A stretch of DNA of 64,000 nt from assembly GCA_024638915.1 (NCBI GenBank), contig JAHEJJ010000001.1:1-64000 (forward strand), given 5' to 3'. Shown one piece after another: positions 34,419 through 42,569 of the stretch. Source of the DNA: Robiginitalea sp. GTDB lineage: Bacteria; Bacteroidota; Bacteroidia; Flavobacteriales; Flavobacteriaceae. Numbering within the stretch: the stretch's first letter is position 1; each line of letters begins with the position of its first letter. The position numbers and the translations under genes were made by a program. Below the pieces are notes generated by a model, which saw only the letters and a program-made list of their open reading frames with translations, made no database searches and was not told the origin of the DNA.

Positions 34419-35237
34419 TTACTGGACCTCGATCCGGCTTTCTACGACTTGCCTGATAGGAAGCACCAATTTTCCTGATTTGGTATTCAGTGTCACAAAA
34501 ATCCCATCGATTGCCTCTACAGTTCCTTCAACTTTTTTTGTCTTGATAACATCGCCAATGGCAAAGGTTTTTCTGGCGTAGAATGTGCGCAATAAATCGG
34601 CTACCACCTCCCGCGATCCCAGTCCCAGTCCTATAGCAAAGGCCAAAAGGAATGCGCCGATAATCATGGTAAAGTTACTGGTGATAATGGTGGTATCGAT
34701 TCCCGCCTGGTTGAGTGAGGTCACCAGAACAAAAATGATAATGATATAGTAAACGATCGTACCCACGATCTTGGAACCGCCAATTCCCATAGAATCAAAG
34801 ACACTAACCAGGGCTTTTTTGATAAATTTTGCGGCAAACATCCCGATCATAAATATCACCAGAGCACTTAACAGAACCGGCAGATACCTGAGCAGGTTGG
34901 CGATCTCTTCTGAAATTACGGTAAGTCCCATGACATCGGCCGCCACAATGATGAAAGTGAGCCAGAGGACACCTTTTACAAAGCCAAGTATAACTTTGAT
35001 GATATCCACTTTGATCTTGCTGTCTTCACCAAATAATTGCGCATCGTTTACCCGATCAGAGAGTTTGTCTACCCGGGCGAGTTTCATCAGTTTTCTAAGT
35101 ACCGTGGTGGTGATCTTGATGATCAGCCAGGCGAGGATTAAAACTATAATGGCACCGATGATCCCAGGCAGGGCCGAGGCGATGTCGAGGATGATCGTTC
35201 TAAGCGAATCCGTTGCTATTTTTCCAATTGTTTCCAT
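34419..35237 (-). CDS. MscS-like channel with conserved-TM-helix repeats
   Basis: 272 residues with about five membrane helices. The first (LPGIIGAIIVLILAWLIIKI) and third (VLLSALVIFMIGMFAAKFIK) are copies of the conserved TM-helix repeat found in CmpX-like proteins. The C-terminal part holds the MscS pore-like element IIGAFLLAFAIGLGLGSREV followed by a short beta domain ending near VVESRIEVQ. The family is linked to membrane and cell-wall stress in other bacteria. It lies 24 bases after the 62-residue gene and is last in an operon with an ECF sigma factor, which implies stress-dependent expression. Confidence 0.85.
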   Translation of the reverse strand: METIGKIATDSLRTIILDIASALPGIIGAIIVLILAWLIIKITTTVLRKLMKLARVDKLSDRVNDAQLFGEDSKIKVDIIKVILGFVKGVLWLTFIIVAADVMGLTVISEEIANLLRYLPVLLSALVIFMIGMFAAKFIKKALVSVFDSMGIGGSKIVGTIVYYIIIIFVLVTSLNQAGIDTTIITSNFTMIIGAFLLAFAIGLGLGSREVVADLLRTFYARKTFAIGDVIKTKKVEGTVEAIDGIFVTLNTKSGKLVLPIRQVVESRIEVQ

Positions 35238-35261
35238 AATGTTTTGGGATTATGATTAGGT

Positions 35262-35450
35262 TTAATTTTTTGATTGAGTTTTGAACAACCCACCGATAAT
35301 CGATGGGTAATTCGCACCAAAAAGCGTTGCCAGATCCATCAGTAATTTGGCGGCGGCCACGTCGTTCATCACCTTTTTTCTTAATTCAGGTGGAACTTCC
35401 TTGATGCTTCTTTCCAGTTGTTTAAAAGGGTTTTGTTCTTTTTGGGCCAT
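35262..35450 (-). CDS. Small conserved-looking protein in the sigma factor operon
   Basis: 62 residues, soluble, amphipathic helical. KQLERSIKEVPPELRKKVMN is followed by an Ala/Leu-rich helix (AAAKLLMDLATLFGANY). No motif for anti-sigma function (no membrane segment, no zinc-binding Cys/His) is seen. It lies 2 bases after the sigma factor stop and 24 bases before the MscS-like gene, so it is clearly part of the operon. A small helical protein here could be a regulator of the sigma factor or of the channel; that is speculation. Confidence 0.7.
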   Translation of the reverse strand: MAQKEQNPFKQLERSIKEVPPELRKKVMNDVAAAKLLMDLATLFGANYPSIIGGLFKTQSKN

Positions 35451-35452
35451 GA

Positions 35453-36079
35453 TTAAAGGGAATTATAGGTTTCCAGAATACGGGCTTTTGCCCTTTTTAA
35501 TCTCATTTTAACCGCACTTTCGCCGAGCTCGAGTAAAGTTGATAATTCCTTCACAGGAACATCGTCCTGATATTTTAGAAGGAGTAGTGTTCTATCCTGA
35601 GGATCGATGAGGTTAAGCGCTTTTTTTAGTTTTAGCGAGCGCATTTCAAATAACTCTTTATCATCGATATCATTGGCTATTTTAAATTCTTGCTCTTCAA
35701 TTGGACTGGATTGGTCCTTTATTTTTCTTCCTTTATTTCGGGTAACATAATTCACACAGAAATTATAAGTCAGGGCATAGACCCAACTCGAAAATTTCGA
35801 TTTTCCTTTAAAATTTCCAAGCTTTACAAAGAGGGTTAGAAAAACATCTTGCGTAAGATCGAGCGCCTCCTCTTCAGACTTAGCAAAACCATTGCATTTA
35901 CTAAAAATTCTATTGGCATAACGGTCATAGATCAACCCGAACAAAAGCGTATTCTCTTTTTCTACAATGTGCCTTACAAGATCCTCATCCGATAATTTCC
36001 GATACTCGTTATCTGCCCCTAAATGCGATTTAAATCGATCACCAACCAGTATGAGGATGATTTTTTTGAGAAAATTCAT
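35453..36079 (-). CDS. ECF-type RNA polymerase sigma factor
   Basis: About 208 residues from ATG 36079 (a TTG at 36088 is possible). Region 2 is visible as LLFGLIYDRYANRIFSKCN with DLTQDVFLTLFVKL, and the DNA-melting part as FSSWVYALTYNFCVNYV. Region 4 shows the helix-turn-helix VKELSTLLELGESAVKMRLK followed by RAKARILE. The order and length match ECF sigma factors. No anti-sigma gene of the usual FecR or zinc type lies nearby; downstream come only a 62-residue protein and an MscS-like channel. A structured sequence at 36141-36282 lies 60-200 bases upstream of the start and may belong to its leader. Confidence 0.9.
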   Translation of the reverse strand: MNFLKKIILILVGDRFKSHLGADNEYRKLSDEDLVRHIVEKENTLLFGLIYDRYANRIFSKCNGFAKSEEEALDLTQDVFLTLFVKLGNFKGKSKFSSWVYALTYNFCVNYVTRNKGRKIKDQSSPIEEQEFKIANDIDDKELFEMRSLKLKKALNLIDPQDRTLLLLKYQDDVPVKELSTLLELGESAVKMRLKRAKARILETYNSL

Positions 36080-36140
36080 ATAGATCAAAGAAGTCAGATA
36101 ATATTTTCCTAGGTAACAACAATTTATAAAATCTAAGGTA

Positions 36141-36282
36141 AAAGGGCCTCTTCAGATATTTAATATCTTTTAGAGACCCTTTACAACAACCTAATGGGAG
36201 GAACTCAACTAAATTTCTAACTACGTTGCCTAACCTCAGCGAAACCTCCTGTCTTGCATCATCATCTATCAGACTTAGGTTG
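36141..36282 (-). ncRNA. Nested inverted repeats: candidate structured RNA or leader
   Basis: AAAGGGCCTCT (36141-36151) pairs with AGAGACCCTTT (36172-36182, one G-U), enclosing a second perfect palindrome AGATATT-T-AATATCT (36154-36168). Next to it, CAACCTAA (36187-36194) pairs with TTAGGTTG (36275-36282), and GGAGG (36197-36201) can pair with CCTCC (36245-36249) inside it. On the minus strand the first hairpin is followed by TTTT. It is either the 5' leader of the sigma factor operon or a small RNA ending at that hairpin. There is no open reading frame in it. Confidence 0.35.
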
Positions 36283-36331
36283 CTTCCATAGATTTCAGTT
36301 CATGTTTGGTATTTTTTCAAGTTTTTTAAAT

Positions 36332-36355
36332 AAGGCCCTGAATAATCAGGGCCTT
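36332..36355 (-). terminator. Hairpin terminator of the small membrane gene
   Basis: AAGGCCCTGA and TCAGGGCCTT form a perfect 10-bp stem with a 4-base loop. On the minus strand the next bases are AT-rich (ATTTAAAAAAC). It lies about 190 bases past the stop at 36548. The remaining part of 36356-36547 holds no gene. Confidence 0.65.
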
Positions 36356-36547
36356 AACATCAACCAACCAATCAAAAAACGAGATCGATCTCGAATTTTA
36401 CACTCTTAGGCTATAGACTACCTGAGAGTATTTCATTCGGACAGTAACGCAGCTATGGAATAATATCGTTACCGTCTTTTTGGCGGTTGAAAACGGATCA
36501 AATAATGGTTAGTGCTTGCATAGCTTAATCCGCATTTCAATCAATCC

Positions 36548-36712
36548 TTATTCGTTTATATGCATCTTGTGCACTTCATTTTTTTCAATGTAGGTCTCGC
36601 AAACGTTCTTTGTGACTATATTTTCCTTCAGAAAGGAAAGCAGGAGTATTATTGAAATCACAAAAGCCCCGATACTGATTCCCAGAAAAACCTCAACATA
36701 ATATTCACTCAT
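36548..36712 (-). CDS. Small single-pass membrane protein
   Basis: 54 residues from ATG 36712 (an in-frame ATG at 36736 would add 8). One hydrophobic helix (EVFLGISIGAFVISIILLLS) is followed by a charged tail with one Cys and a HKMHINE end. No family recognised. The long polar tail after a clean helix and the terminator downstream support expression. It could belong to the same membrane-stress neighbourhood as the sigma factor and channel genes but is transcribed separately. Confidence 0.45.
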   Translation of the reverse strand: MSEYYVEVFLGISIGAFVISIILLLSFLKENIVTKNVCETYIEKNEVHKMHINE

Positions 36713-36909
36713 CGCATTGTATATTCCGAACCACATTAAGCGTTCTTTATCTATTAAGACACAGAAAATTTATACAGGTCACATTTTTGTGGAAAAAAGT
36801 AAGCAGGGATAGATATAAAACGATGAAAGTAGTATGGTATACAGGTAAAAGAAGCGATCCAGATAAGTCTTGCAACAGCTATTGAATGATCCTTATATCG
36901 ATCATCTGT

Positions 36910-38313
36910 TTAAAGATTTTCGGGATTGATCGCAAGGGTTCTGAACAATTTGGCCTTGGCGGTGAAGAACTTGTTCTCCACTTCATTCTGTTTCAGTTCT
37001 GCGTCGATCAGTCGGCTTTCCCTGGTATTGATCAAAAAGAGTGAACTTTCGCCAAAACTGAATTTGCGTTCTTCACCTGCGAGCAAGGTGCGGTAATCCG
37101 AAACGATATTACCGATCATTCCGGTCTGGTCTTCAAAAGACTCGAGTTCCCTGTAAACTGCCGATATCTTGTTTCGTAATTCGAGGGCGGCATTGTCGTA
37201 TTCGTATTCCGCATTTTGCAGCTTATATTTAGCCAGTTTCAGCGCGCCTCTTTCCTTGCGCAGGAAAAGCGGCAATTCGAAATTGATACCTCCTTTAAAC
37301 TGTTGCGTGTCGAAGGAATTCAAAAGCTCAGGTGTTTCAGTCAAAAAATTATACTCCAGATCTATTCTTGGCAGCAACTGGTTAACTTTAAGCCTCTTTT
37401 CCACCTGTAATCCGTCGATCTTGTACCCCAGGGCCATTAATTTTGGATGTTCATCCAGTACGACACTATCCATAGGGCGACCAAGCAGGTCTAGTGTAAT
37501 ATCAATTTCACCACCAGGAGCACTGTCCGGGACTACGTTGGGCTGGAGCTCAACGGGGATATTATTATCCAACCACAGGAAATTAGATAGTTCCAGAGAT
37601 TTCTTAGTAAAATTCAATGCTGCCTGTTCCAGACCGAGCACCCTGCTTTCAACGGCGATCTTTGCTTCGACGGTATCTATAGCAGCAATATCACCGGCCA
37701 GGGCACTGCTGCGTATCCCTTCGAAACGGTCTACTGCGTTCTGGAGGAAATTTCTGAAAATCTGCTGCTCGTTGTACGCTTTTAACCAATCGAAATAGGC
37801 AATGGCCGCGCGAAATAAAATTTCATTGACCTGCAGGTCTCTTTCGGCTAAGCTTTGCTCTCTAAAAAACTTGGCTTGCTTTAGCGTCGCCATCCTTTCG
37901 TTGATCCACAAGCCATCACCAAGAGACAGGGTTACACCCGCGCTGAAAAGACCATCATCGGGAAGGAACTCATCTGGATTGAGGAAGTCTCCGCTGTTTT
38001 GTTGAAAATTTCCCTTTAGTTCGATCCCGTACCAGGTAGGAACCTTGAAAGTGGTATTGAGTCGGTCCCAGTATTCCGTGCCACTGAACTTTTTGCGATC
38101 ATAATCTACTTCGATCTTAGGATCGAAAGCGCCACGAGCACGTAAGAGTTCGGCCTGGCCGATATCGAGGGTCAGGCGGGCCTGTTTGGCCACAGGATGG
38201 AAGGATTTAACAAGACCCAGATATTCTCTGAAATTCAGTATCTGATTAATATCCTGTTGTGCCACACCTCCAAATAAGGAAAGCAAGCATAATATGAGTA
38301 TTATTATTCTCAT
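36910..38313 (-). CDS. TolC-family outer-membrane efflux protein
   Basis: 467 residues with a short signal peptide (ILILCLLSLFGGVAQ). The long alpha-helical, coiled-coil-rich body with two structural repeats (around LRARGAFDPKIEVDYDRKK and again around LPRIDLEYNFLTETPE) and the SVTLSLGDGLW-type strand region match TolC-like tunnel proteins. It is last in a four-gene operon (TetR, ABC, HlyD, TolC) and overlaps the HlyD gene by 4 bases. With those partners it should form a tripartite type I-like exporter across both membranes. The cargo is unknown; no obvious exported substrate gene lies in the operon. Confidence 0.88.
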   Translation of the reverse strand: MRIIILILCLLSLFGGVAQQDINQILNFREYLGLVKSFHPVAKQARLTLDIGQAELLRARGAFDPKIEVDYDRKKFSGTEYWDRLNTTFKVPTWYGIELKGNFQQNSGDFLNPDEFLPDDGLFSAGVTLSLGDGLWINERMATLKQAKFFREQSLAERDLQVNEILFRAAIAYFDWLKAYNEQQIFRNFLQNAVDRFEGIRSSALAGDIAAIDTVEAKIAVESRVLGLEQAALNFTKKSLELSNFLWLDNNIPVELQPNVVPDSAPGGEIDITLDLLGRPMDSVVLDEHPKLMALGYKIDGLQVEKRLKVNQLLPRIDLEYNFLTETPELLNSFDTQQFKGGINFELPLFLRKERGALKLAKYKLQNAEYEYDNAALELRNKISAVYRELESFEDQTGMIGNIVSDYRTLLAGEERKFSFGESSLFLINTRESRLIDAELKQNEVENKFFTAKAKLFRTLAINPENL

Positions 38314-39662
38314 TTTTTTTCGGCTTTGGCCGTCGTGGTTTCTGGTTGATAATAATTCGGAGGGAAGCCGTTAAGCTGTCGCCATATCTCGAACCAAATT
38401 GGTACATCATCGAGCAGTGCAATAGTATACGCTCCTGAGCCCACCCGGATACCTGTTGGCCACTCATGATCCTCTGCATCAGGCGCGAGCAGTACACGGT
38501 ACTTTCCATTATCGCTGATAAAGGTTTCGATGGCCACTACTTCACCCCCGAATGTACCATAAGAAAGGTTTGGCCAGCCGCTGAACACAATGGAAGGCCA
38601 ACCATCGAACTGTATCCTCACTTTTTCACCAAGCTGCACCAGCGGTAGGTCTATAGGTTCCACATAAGTTTCAACGGCCTGCTGATAATCCGATGGCATA
38701 ATGCCCACCAAACGATCTCCCTCCTTAAACGTTTCGCCTATTCCGGCTTGTATGGCGCGGTTGATGAAACCGTTTTGAGGGGCGCGGATGTAGTAAAGCT
38801 CTGAACGTATCTCGTAATTCGCGACTTCGTTTTCCAGTTTGGTGACTTGCGCTTCTGAATCGAACTGATTCGACTGAGCTGTGAATTTATCGCTTTCGGC
38901 CTTGGAGATCTTGTCGGCGTATTCGGCCCTGATCCTATTGAGCTCTACCCTCGCATTGATTACCTCGTTGCGGGCCGCAAGCAGTTTGTTCTCCTGTGAG
39001 ATCAATTTGGCTTGTGTCTCCTGTAGCTTTAACCTTTTTTCTTCTACATCAGTCACGGCTTTTAAGCCTTCTTCCTGTAACTGAACCACCCGATCATACT
39101 GCCTTTGAGCGATGGTAATATTGGTTTTGGCTGCCTCCAGATCTATGCTGTCGCTTTTCACCTTCAGCCCGCTTTGAAGCAATTTGTTCCGTGCCTGCTG
39201 CAATTTCAAATTTTCCTCTCGGCCCAGGGCATCGACCTGATTGTTGAGCGCTTTAACCTTTTCTGTGTAGGAGTTAACACTCATATTCTTAGCCTTGATC
39301 TGTTGTTCGGTACGGGCGATAAGCTTAGGATCAAAATATTCATTTTTGACATCTGAAATATGGAGAATCGTATCGCCTTTCTTTACATAATCACCTTCGC
39401 GAACATACCATTTTTCGATCCTGCCGGGAATGGGAGACTGAATAGTCTGTGGCCGCTGGTCTGGGGTCAGGGTCGTAACAAAACCTTCACCACTTACATT
39501 TTGTGTCCAGGGTAGAAATAACATGATCAGAGCCATGACGGAAAAGGCCTTTAAAAACCGATTCAGGTGTTTGTAATGCCGTCGATGAAATACTTTCTTC
39601 CCGGAAGCATAGCGCTCAAGACCTACCTTCTGATTTAATTTGTTATGGGATATATTCAGCAT
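38310..39662 (-). CDS. HlyD-family membrane fusion protein
   Basis: 450 residues. A basic N-terminus and one membrane helix (FSVMALIMLFLPWTQNVSG, residues 40-57) are followed by a biotinyl-lipoyl-like half motif SPIPGRIEKWYVREGDYVKK. A long coiled coil of about 180 residues (ARTEQQIKAKNMSVNSYTEK onward, rich in Gln, Lys and Leu) comes next, then the second lipoyl half with APQNGFINRAI and a beta-barrel domain. This is the periplasmic adaptor that bridges the ABC transporter and the TolC tunnel. It overlaps the ABC gene by 20 bases, so translation is coupled. Confidence 0.9.
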   Translation of the reverse strand: MLNISHNKLNQKVGLERYASGKKVFHRRHYKHLNRFLKAFSVMALIMLFLPWTQNVSGEGFVTTLTPDQRPQTIQSPIPGRIEKWYVREGDYVKKGDTILHISDVKNEYFDPKLIARTEQQIKAKNMSVNSYTEKVKALNNQVDALGREENLKLQQARNKLLQSGLKVKSDSIDLEAAKTNITIAQRQYDRVVQLQEEGLKAVTDVEEKRLKLQETQAKLISQENKLLAARNEVINARVELNRIRAEYADKISKAESDKFTAQSNQFDSEAQVTKLENEVANYEIRSELYYIRAPQNGFINRAIQAGIGETFKEGDRLVGIMPSDYQQAVETYVEPIDLPLVQLGEKVRIQFDGWPSIVFSGWPNLSYGTFGGEVVAIETFISDNGKYRVLLAPDAEDHEWPTGIRVGSGAYTIALLDDVPIWFEIWRQLNGFPPNYYQPETTTAKAEKK

Positions 39663-41328
39663 GTCTTTCTTCTTTTATTTTACCGTTTTCAATGGTAATA
39701 ATCCGCCCGCATTTACCTTTCCAGCCTGTATTTTGACTGACTACTACCAAGGCCCAAGGACGGTCTGGTGCGGTGAGGAAATTCATGATCTTTTGTGCAT
39801 CACCGGTTTCGAAATGGTCTAAAGGATCCTTTAGTATTAAGAGTTTGGGCTTACGAACAATACTTCTGGCCAGGACGATCTTTTTTGAGATCGTGGCAGG
39901 AATCTGTTTTCCTTCCGGATAGAGCATCGTCTTCAGGCCCTGAGGCTGCTCTTTTACAAACTGGGTCAATCCTGTTTTTTCAAGGGCCCAGTAAACATCT
40001 TCCTGGGGTATTGAGGCATCTCCAAATGTAATATTGTCGAGGATGGTACCCTCAAAAGGAGACTCTTCTAATAATGACTGACCGATATGAGCCCGATAAT
40101 AATTAAGGTTGATCCCTTTTAAAGAGACATTGTTAACAAAGATATCGCCACGGTCTGGCTCGATGATCCCGGCTATCATCCTAAGAAGGGTAGTCTTACC
40201 GGAGCCATTCGGCCCCTGGAGTAATATGGTACAGCTACTGCTTATCATCAATGAAACATCATCGAGGATCTTTTTATCCCGCTCGGGCACCTCGTAAGAC
40301 ACCCTGTTGAGTTCCACGGTAAAACCATCACCTTCTTTAAAGGGTTTTTCGCCATCCTGAGGCTCGAGTTCTTTATCGACTACCTGCCCCAACTTCTCCA
40401 GCGAGGTAAGCAGGTCATAGAACGTTTCTAACCCGGTGATGAGTTTTTCAACCGAACTGATGACCAATAGTATGATGATCTCTGCGGCGACAAACTGACC
40501 GATGTTCATTTCCTGATTGAGGACGAGTATTCCACCGATGACCAACAGGCCTGCCGTAACCAGCACCTTAAAGCCGATCATCTGGATAAATTGGAGCACC
40601 AGGACACGAAAATGTCCCTCGCGCGCTGTCAGGTACTGCTCAACCAGCACATCGTTCTTGTCCATGGCGTGGGAGGTCTTTCCAGAGAGTTTAAAACTGA
40701 TGATCGATCTGGCCACTTCCTGTATCCAATGGGCCACCCGATACTTGTACATGGACTCCTCCAGGCTGGTATCGAGCCCTTTCTGTGCGGTGAACTTGAA
40801 AACCACATATATCAGCATCAAAAGCAGGATACCATATACTATAAAGAAGGGATGGTATAATGACAAGAGCAATAGTCCAAAAATTATTTGCAAGAGCGCT
40901 GCGGGGAAATCGACCAATATTTTAGAAAGCCCTTTCTGAACGGTCAATGTATCGAAAAAGCGGTTGGCCAACTCAGGGGGATAGTAGTTGCGCAACTCAC
41001 TCAATTTAATTTTCGGAAACCGATAGGCAAACTCAAATGAGGATCGGGTAAAGATCTTTTGCTGTACATTTTCAATGATACGTATTTGAGTAAGTTGCAG
41101 CAAGCCAACGAAGGCAACCCCGAGGGTCACAAGAATGACCAGGATGATCCAGGAGGTGCTTACCTGCGCTCCTTGTATGAGGTTGATGATCGCCTGTATA
41201 CCCAAAGGCAGGGATAGGTTTACAATTCCCGCAAAAATCGCATAGTAGAAAATCTGAAAAATATCTTTCTTGTCTAGGGCGAGCAAGCCCAAAAGGCGCT
41301 GCCACGAGGTTAGGATGGTTTTAGACAT
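39643..41328 (-). CDS. ABC exporter (fused permease-ATPase) with non-consensus ATPase motifs
   Basis: 561 residues. About six membrane helices lie in the first 310 residues, then a nucleotide-binding domain. Walker A is intact (LLQGPNGSGKTTLLRM), and the Q-loop is present (HIGQSLLEESPFEG). The signature motif reads PATISKKIVLARS instead of LSGGQ, Walker B reads LLILKDPLDHF with Lys in place of the Asp and Asp in place of the catalytic Glu, and the H-loop reads VVVSQNTGW without the His. The frame is otherwise complete and the operon is intact, so this looks like a diverged, not broken, ATPase. It may hydrolyse ATP slowly or act mainly by binding. The 8-base overlap with the TetR gene and 20-base overlap with HlyD show strict co-expression. 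Confidence 0.88.
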   Translation of the reverse strand: MSKTILTSWQRLLGLLALDKKDIFQIFYYAIFAGIVNLSLPLGIQAIINLIQGAQVSTSWIILVILVTLGVAFVGLLQLTQIRIIENVQQKIFTRSSFEFAYRFPKIKLSELRNYYPPELANRFFDTLTVQKGLSKILVDFPAALLQIIFGLLLLSLYHPFFIVYGILLLMLIYVVFKFTAQKGLDTSLEESMYKYRVAHWIQEVARSIISFKLSGKTSHAMDKNDVLVEQYLTAREGHFRVLVLQFIQMIGFKVLVTAGLLVIGGILVLNQEMNIGQFVAAEIIILLVISSVEKLITGLETFYDLLTSLEKLGQVVDKELEPQDGEKPFKEGDGFTVELNRVSYEVPERDKKILDDVSLMISSSCTILLQGPNGSGKTTLLRMIAGIIEPDRGDIFVNNVSLKGINLNYYRAHIGQSLLEESPFEGTILDNITFGDASIPQEDVYWALEKTGLTQFVKEQPQGLKTMLYPEGKQIPATISKKIVLARSIVRKPKLLILKDPLDHFETGDAQKIMNFLTAPDRPWALVVVSQNTGWKGKCGRIITIENGKIKEERHAEYIP

Positions 41329-42007
41329 GATTTGGTTTATTTAAGCAATTGAATACCAGGTTTTTGAAATAATCGGTGGGATCTGTGTGTTCCTGACAAT
41401 CTGTTAGAGAGGAGAAATGGTCGAGCAGAAAATGCTGATGAAGCGAACCTTCCAATACCGTACTCGCCAGACTGGATGGGTATGAATATTTGCGATTCAC
41501 AGCCGCAATCATTTCAGAAAGACGGCCGACCAGTCTCTTGTATATTTCAAAATAACCCTCTTTGTTCTCCTGATCCACCTCTTTGGTCAGATAGGATTTG
41601 GAATATTCATGGATGACAATCTTATTGAGCATTACTTCATTGATATGGGAGAAGGAGGAATCTTCTTCGGTGGTTTGAGTGACGATTTCTATAGCCCGGC
41701 CTAATTTATCTCCTGCATTGGCAATACTGTTAGTGGCAAATACCAGCTGGTATTCCAACCATCCCCAATACCATGAGGCCAGATATAGCAACAATTTATG
41801 TTTGCTCTCAAAATAGCGGTAGATTGAACTTTCATTAGATCCAATGCGATCTCCCAGTTTCCTAAAAGTAAACTTGTCGAATCCCATATCATGAATCATG
41901 ATAATACTATCTTCGATGATTCTTTTCCCTAAAGAGGAAGATTCCGGATCTTTCACATAGATTTTATCGTTGACTCCTATTTTAATAGATTGAAGAAGGC
42001 GATCCAT
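41321..42007 (-). CDS. TetR-family repressor of the export operon
   Basis: 228 residues. The N-terminal HTH is MGFDKFTFRKLGDRIGSNES followed by SIYRYFESKHKLLLYLASW, a standard TetR signature near residues 40-80. The ligand-binding C-terminal domain is helical, with aromatic and Ser/Thr-rich stretches and no recognised ligand. First gene of the export operon, it overlaps the ABC gene by 8 bases. A palindrome sits in the spacer of its own promoter, so autorepression and induction by an exported compound are likely. Confidence 0.9.
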   Translation of the reverse strand: MDRLLQSIKIGVNDKIYVKDPESSSLGKRIIEDSIIMIHDMGFDKFTFRKLGDRIGSNESSIYRYFESKHKLLLYLASWYWGWLEYQLVFATNSIANAGDKLGRAIEIVTQTTEEDSSFSHINEVMLNKIVIHEYSKSYLTKEVDQENKEGYFEIYKRLVGRLSEMIAAVNRKYSYPSSLASTVLEGSLHQHFLLDHFSSLTDCQEHTDPTDYFKNLVFNCLNKPNHV

Positions 42008-42028
42008 AATTTATTTTTTATACGACCG

Positions 42029-42058
42029 CAAATATAATAGTAATACTATCATAACATA
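42029..42058 (-). promoter_or_regulatory. Promoter and TetR operator of the export operon
   Basis: On the minus strand TATATTTG (plus 42029-42036) matches the TAnnTTTG -7 element. A perfect palindrome ATAGTA-A-TACTAT (42037-42049) lies directly upstream of it, in the spacer between -7 and the expected -33 region, where a bound TetR dimer would block RNA polymerase. The -33 TTG is only partly matched. The sequence lies about 22 bases upstream of the start codon. Confidence 0.65.
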
Positions 42059-42090
42059 ATAGTTTAACTAATTTTTAACAAAAGTATTGC

Positions 42091-42119
42091 TTGCTAAAAT
42101 TGAAAGATTACTATTTTTG
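42091..42119 (+). promoter_or_regulatory. Bacteroidota promoter for the small secreted gene pair
   Basis: TTG at 42091-42093, an 18-base spacer and TATTTTTG at 42112-42119 fit the consensus. It drives the gene at 42148 and probably the one at 42570. It lies back to back with the TetR operon promoter. Confidence 0.6.
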
Positions 42120-42147
42120 AATATAAAATGTTCAAGTCCACAGCCTT

Positions 42148-42528
42148 ATGAAGTTACTTTTTGCTTTATGCGCCTTCTCATTAACGGCTTTGACCGCAGA
42201 GGCTCAACAGCTTTTTCAAATGAAAATCGATTCCCATCAACAGATGGAGACTCTCCATGGTGCACCTGGATTGCAGATCGATGTTCCTGTTAAAGAAGGC
42301 ACCGTTATGCTTGGAAATCAGTACGATACAGAAGGATTGGGACAACACCTGGTCTACAATGGCGGCAGATTGCTTGTTGATAATATGGTAATAATGCCCG
42401 GTGGGCAGCGCCATGTTACCCTCAGGAGAGAAGATGGAAGGGACTTCTACAATATGTTTCCGCTTTTAAAGGCCACGCTGATCCCGTTGGTCGATCTGCC
42501 GGCCGAGGTTGAAGCATCGGAACAATGA
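42148..42528 (+). CDS. Small secreted protein, member 1 of a pair
   Basis: 126 residues with a signal peptide (LLFALCAFSLTALTAEAQQ). The mature part is beta-rich and ends with the segment LRREDGRDFYNMFPLLKATL, which aligns with LERTDGRPFLKVIPSVTTSF in the next gene. No enzyme motif or cysteine pair. It is read from the promoter at 42091-42119, divergent from the TetR export operon, so it might be linked to that exporter. I do not recognise the family. Confidence 0.6.
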   Translation: MKLLFALCAFSLTALTAEAQQLFQMKIDSHQQMETLHGAPGLQIDVPVKEGTVMLGNQYDTEGLGQHLVYNGGRLLVDNMVIMPGGQRHVTLRREDGRDFYNMFPLLKATLIPLVDLPAEVEASEQ

Positions 42529-42569
42529 TATTGATGGATAAGATATCAAGAAACAATTAAACCACTGAT

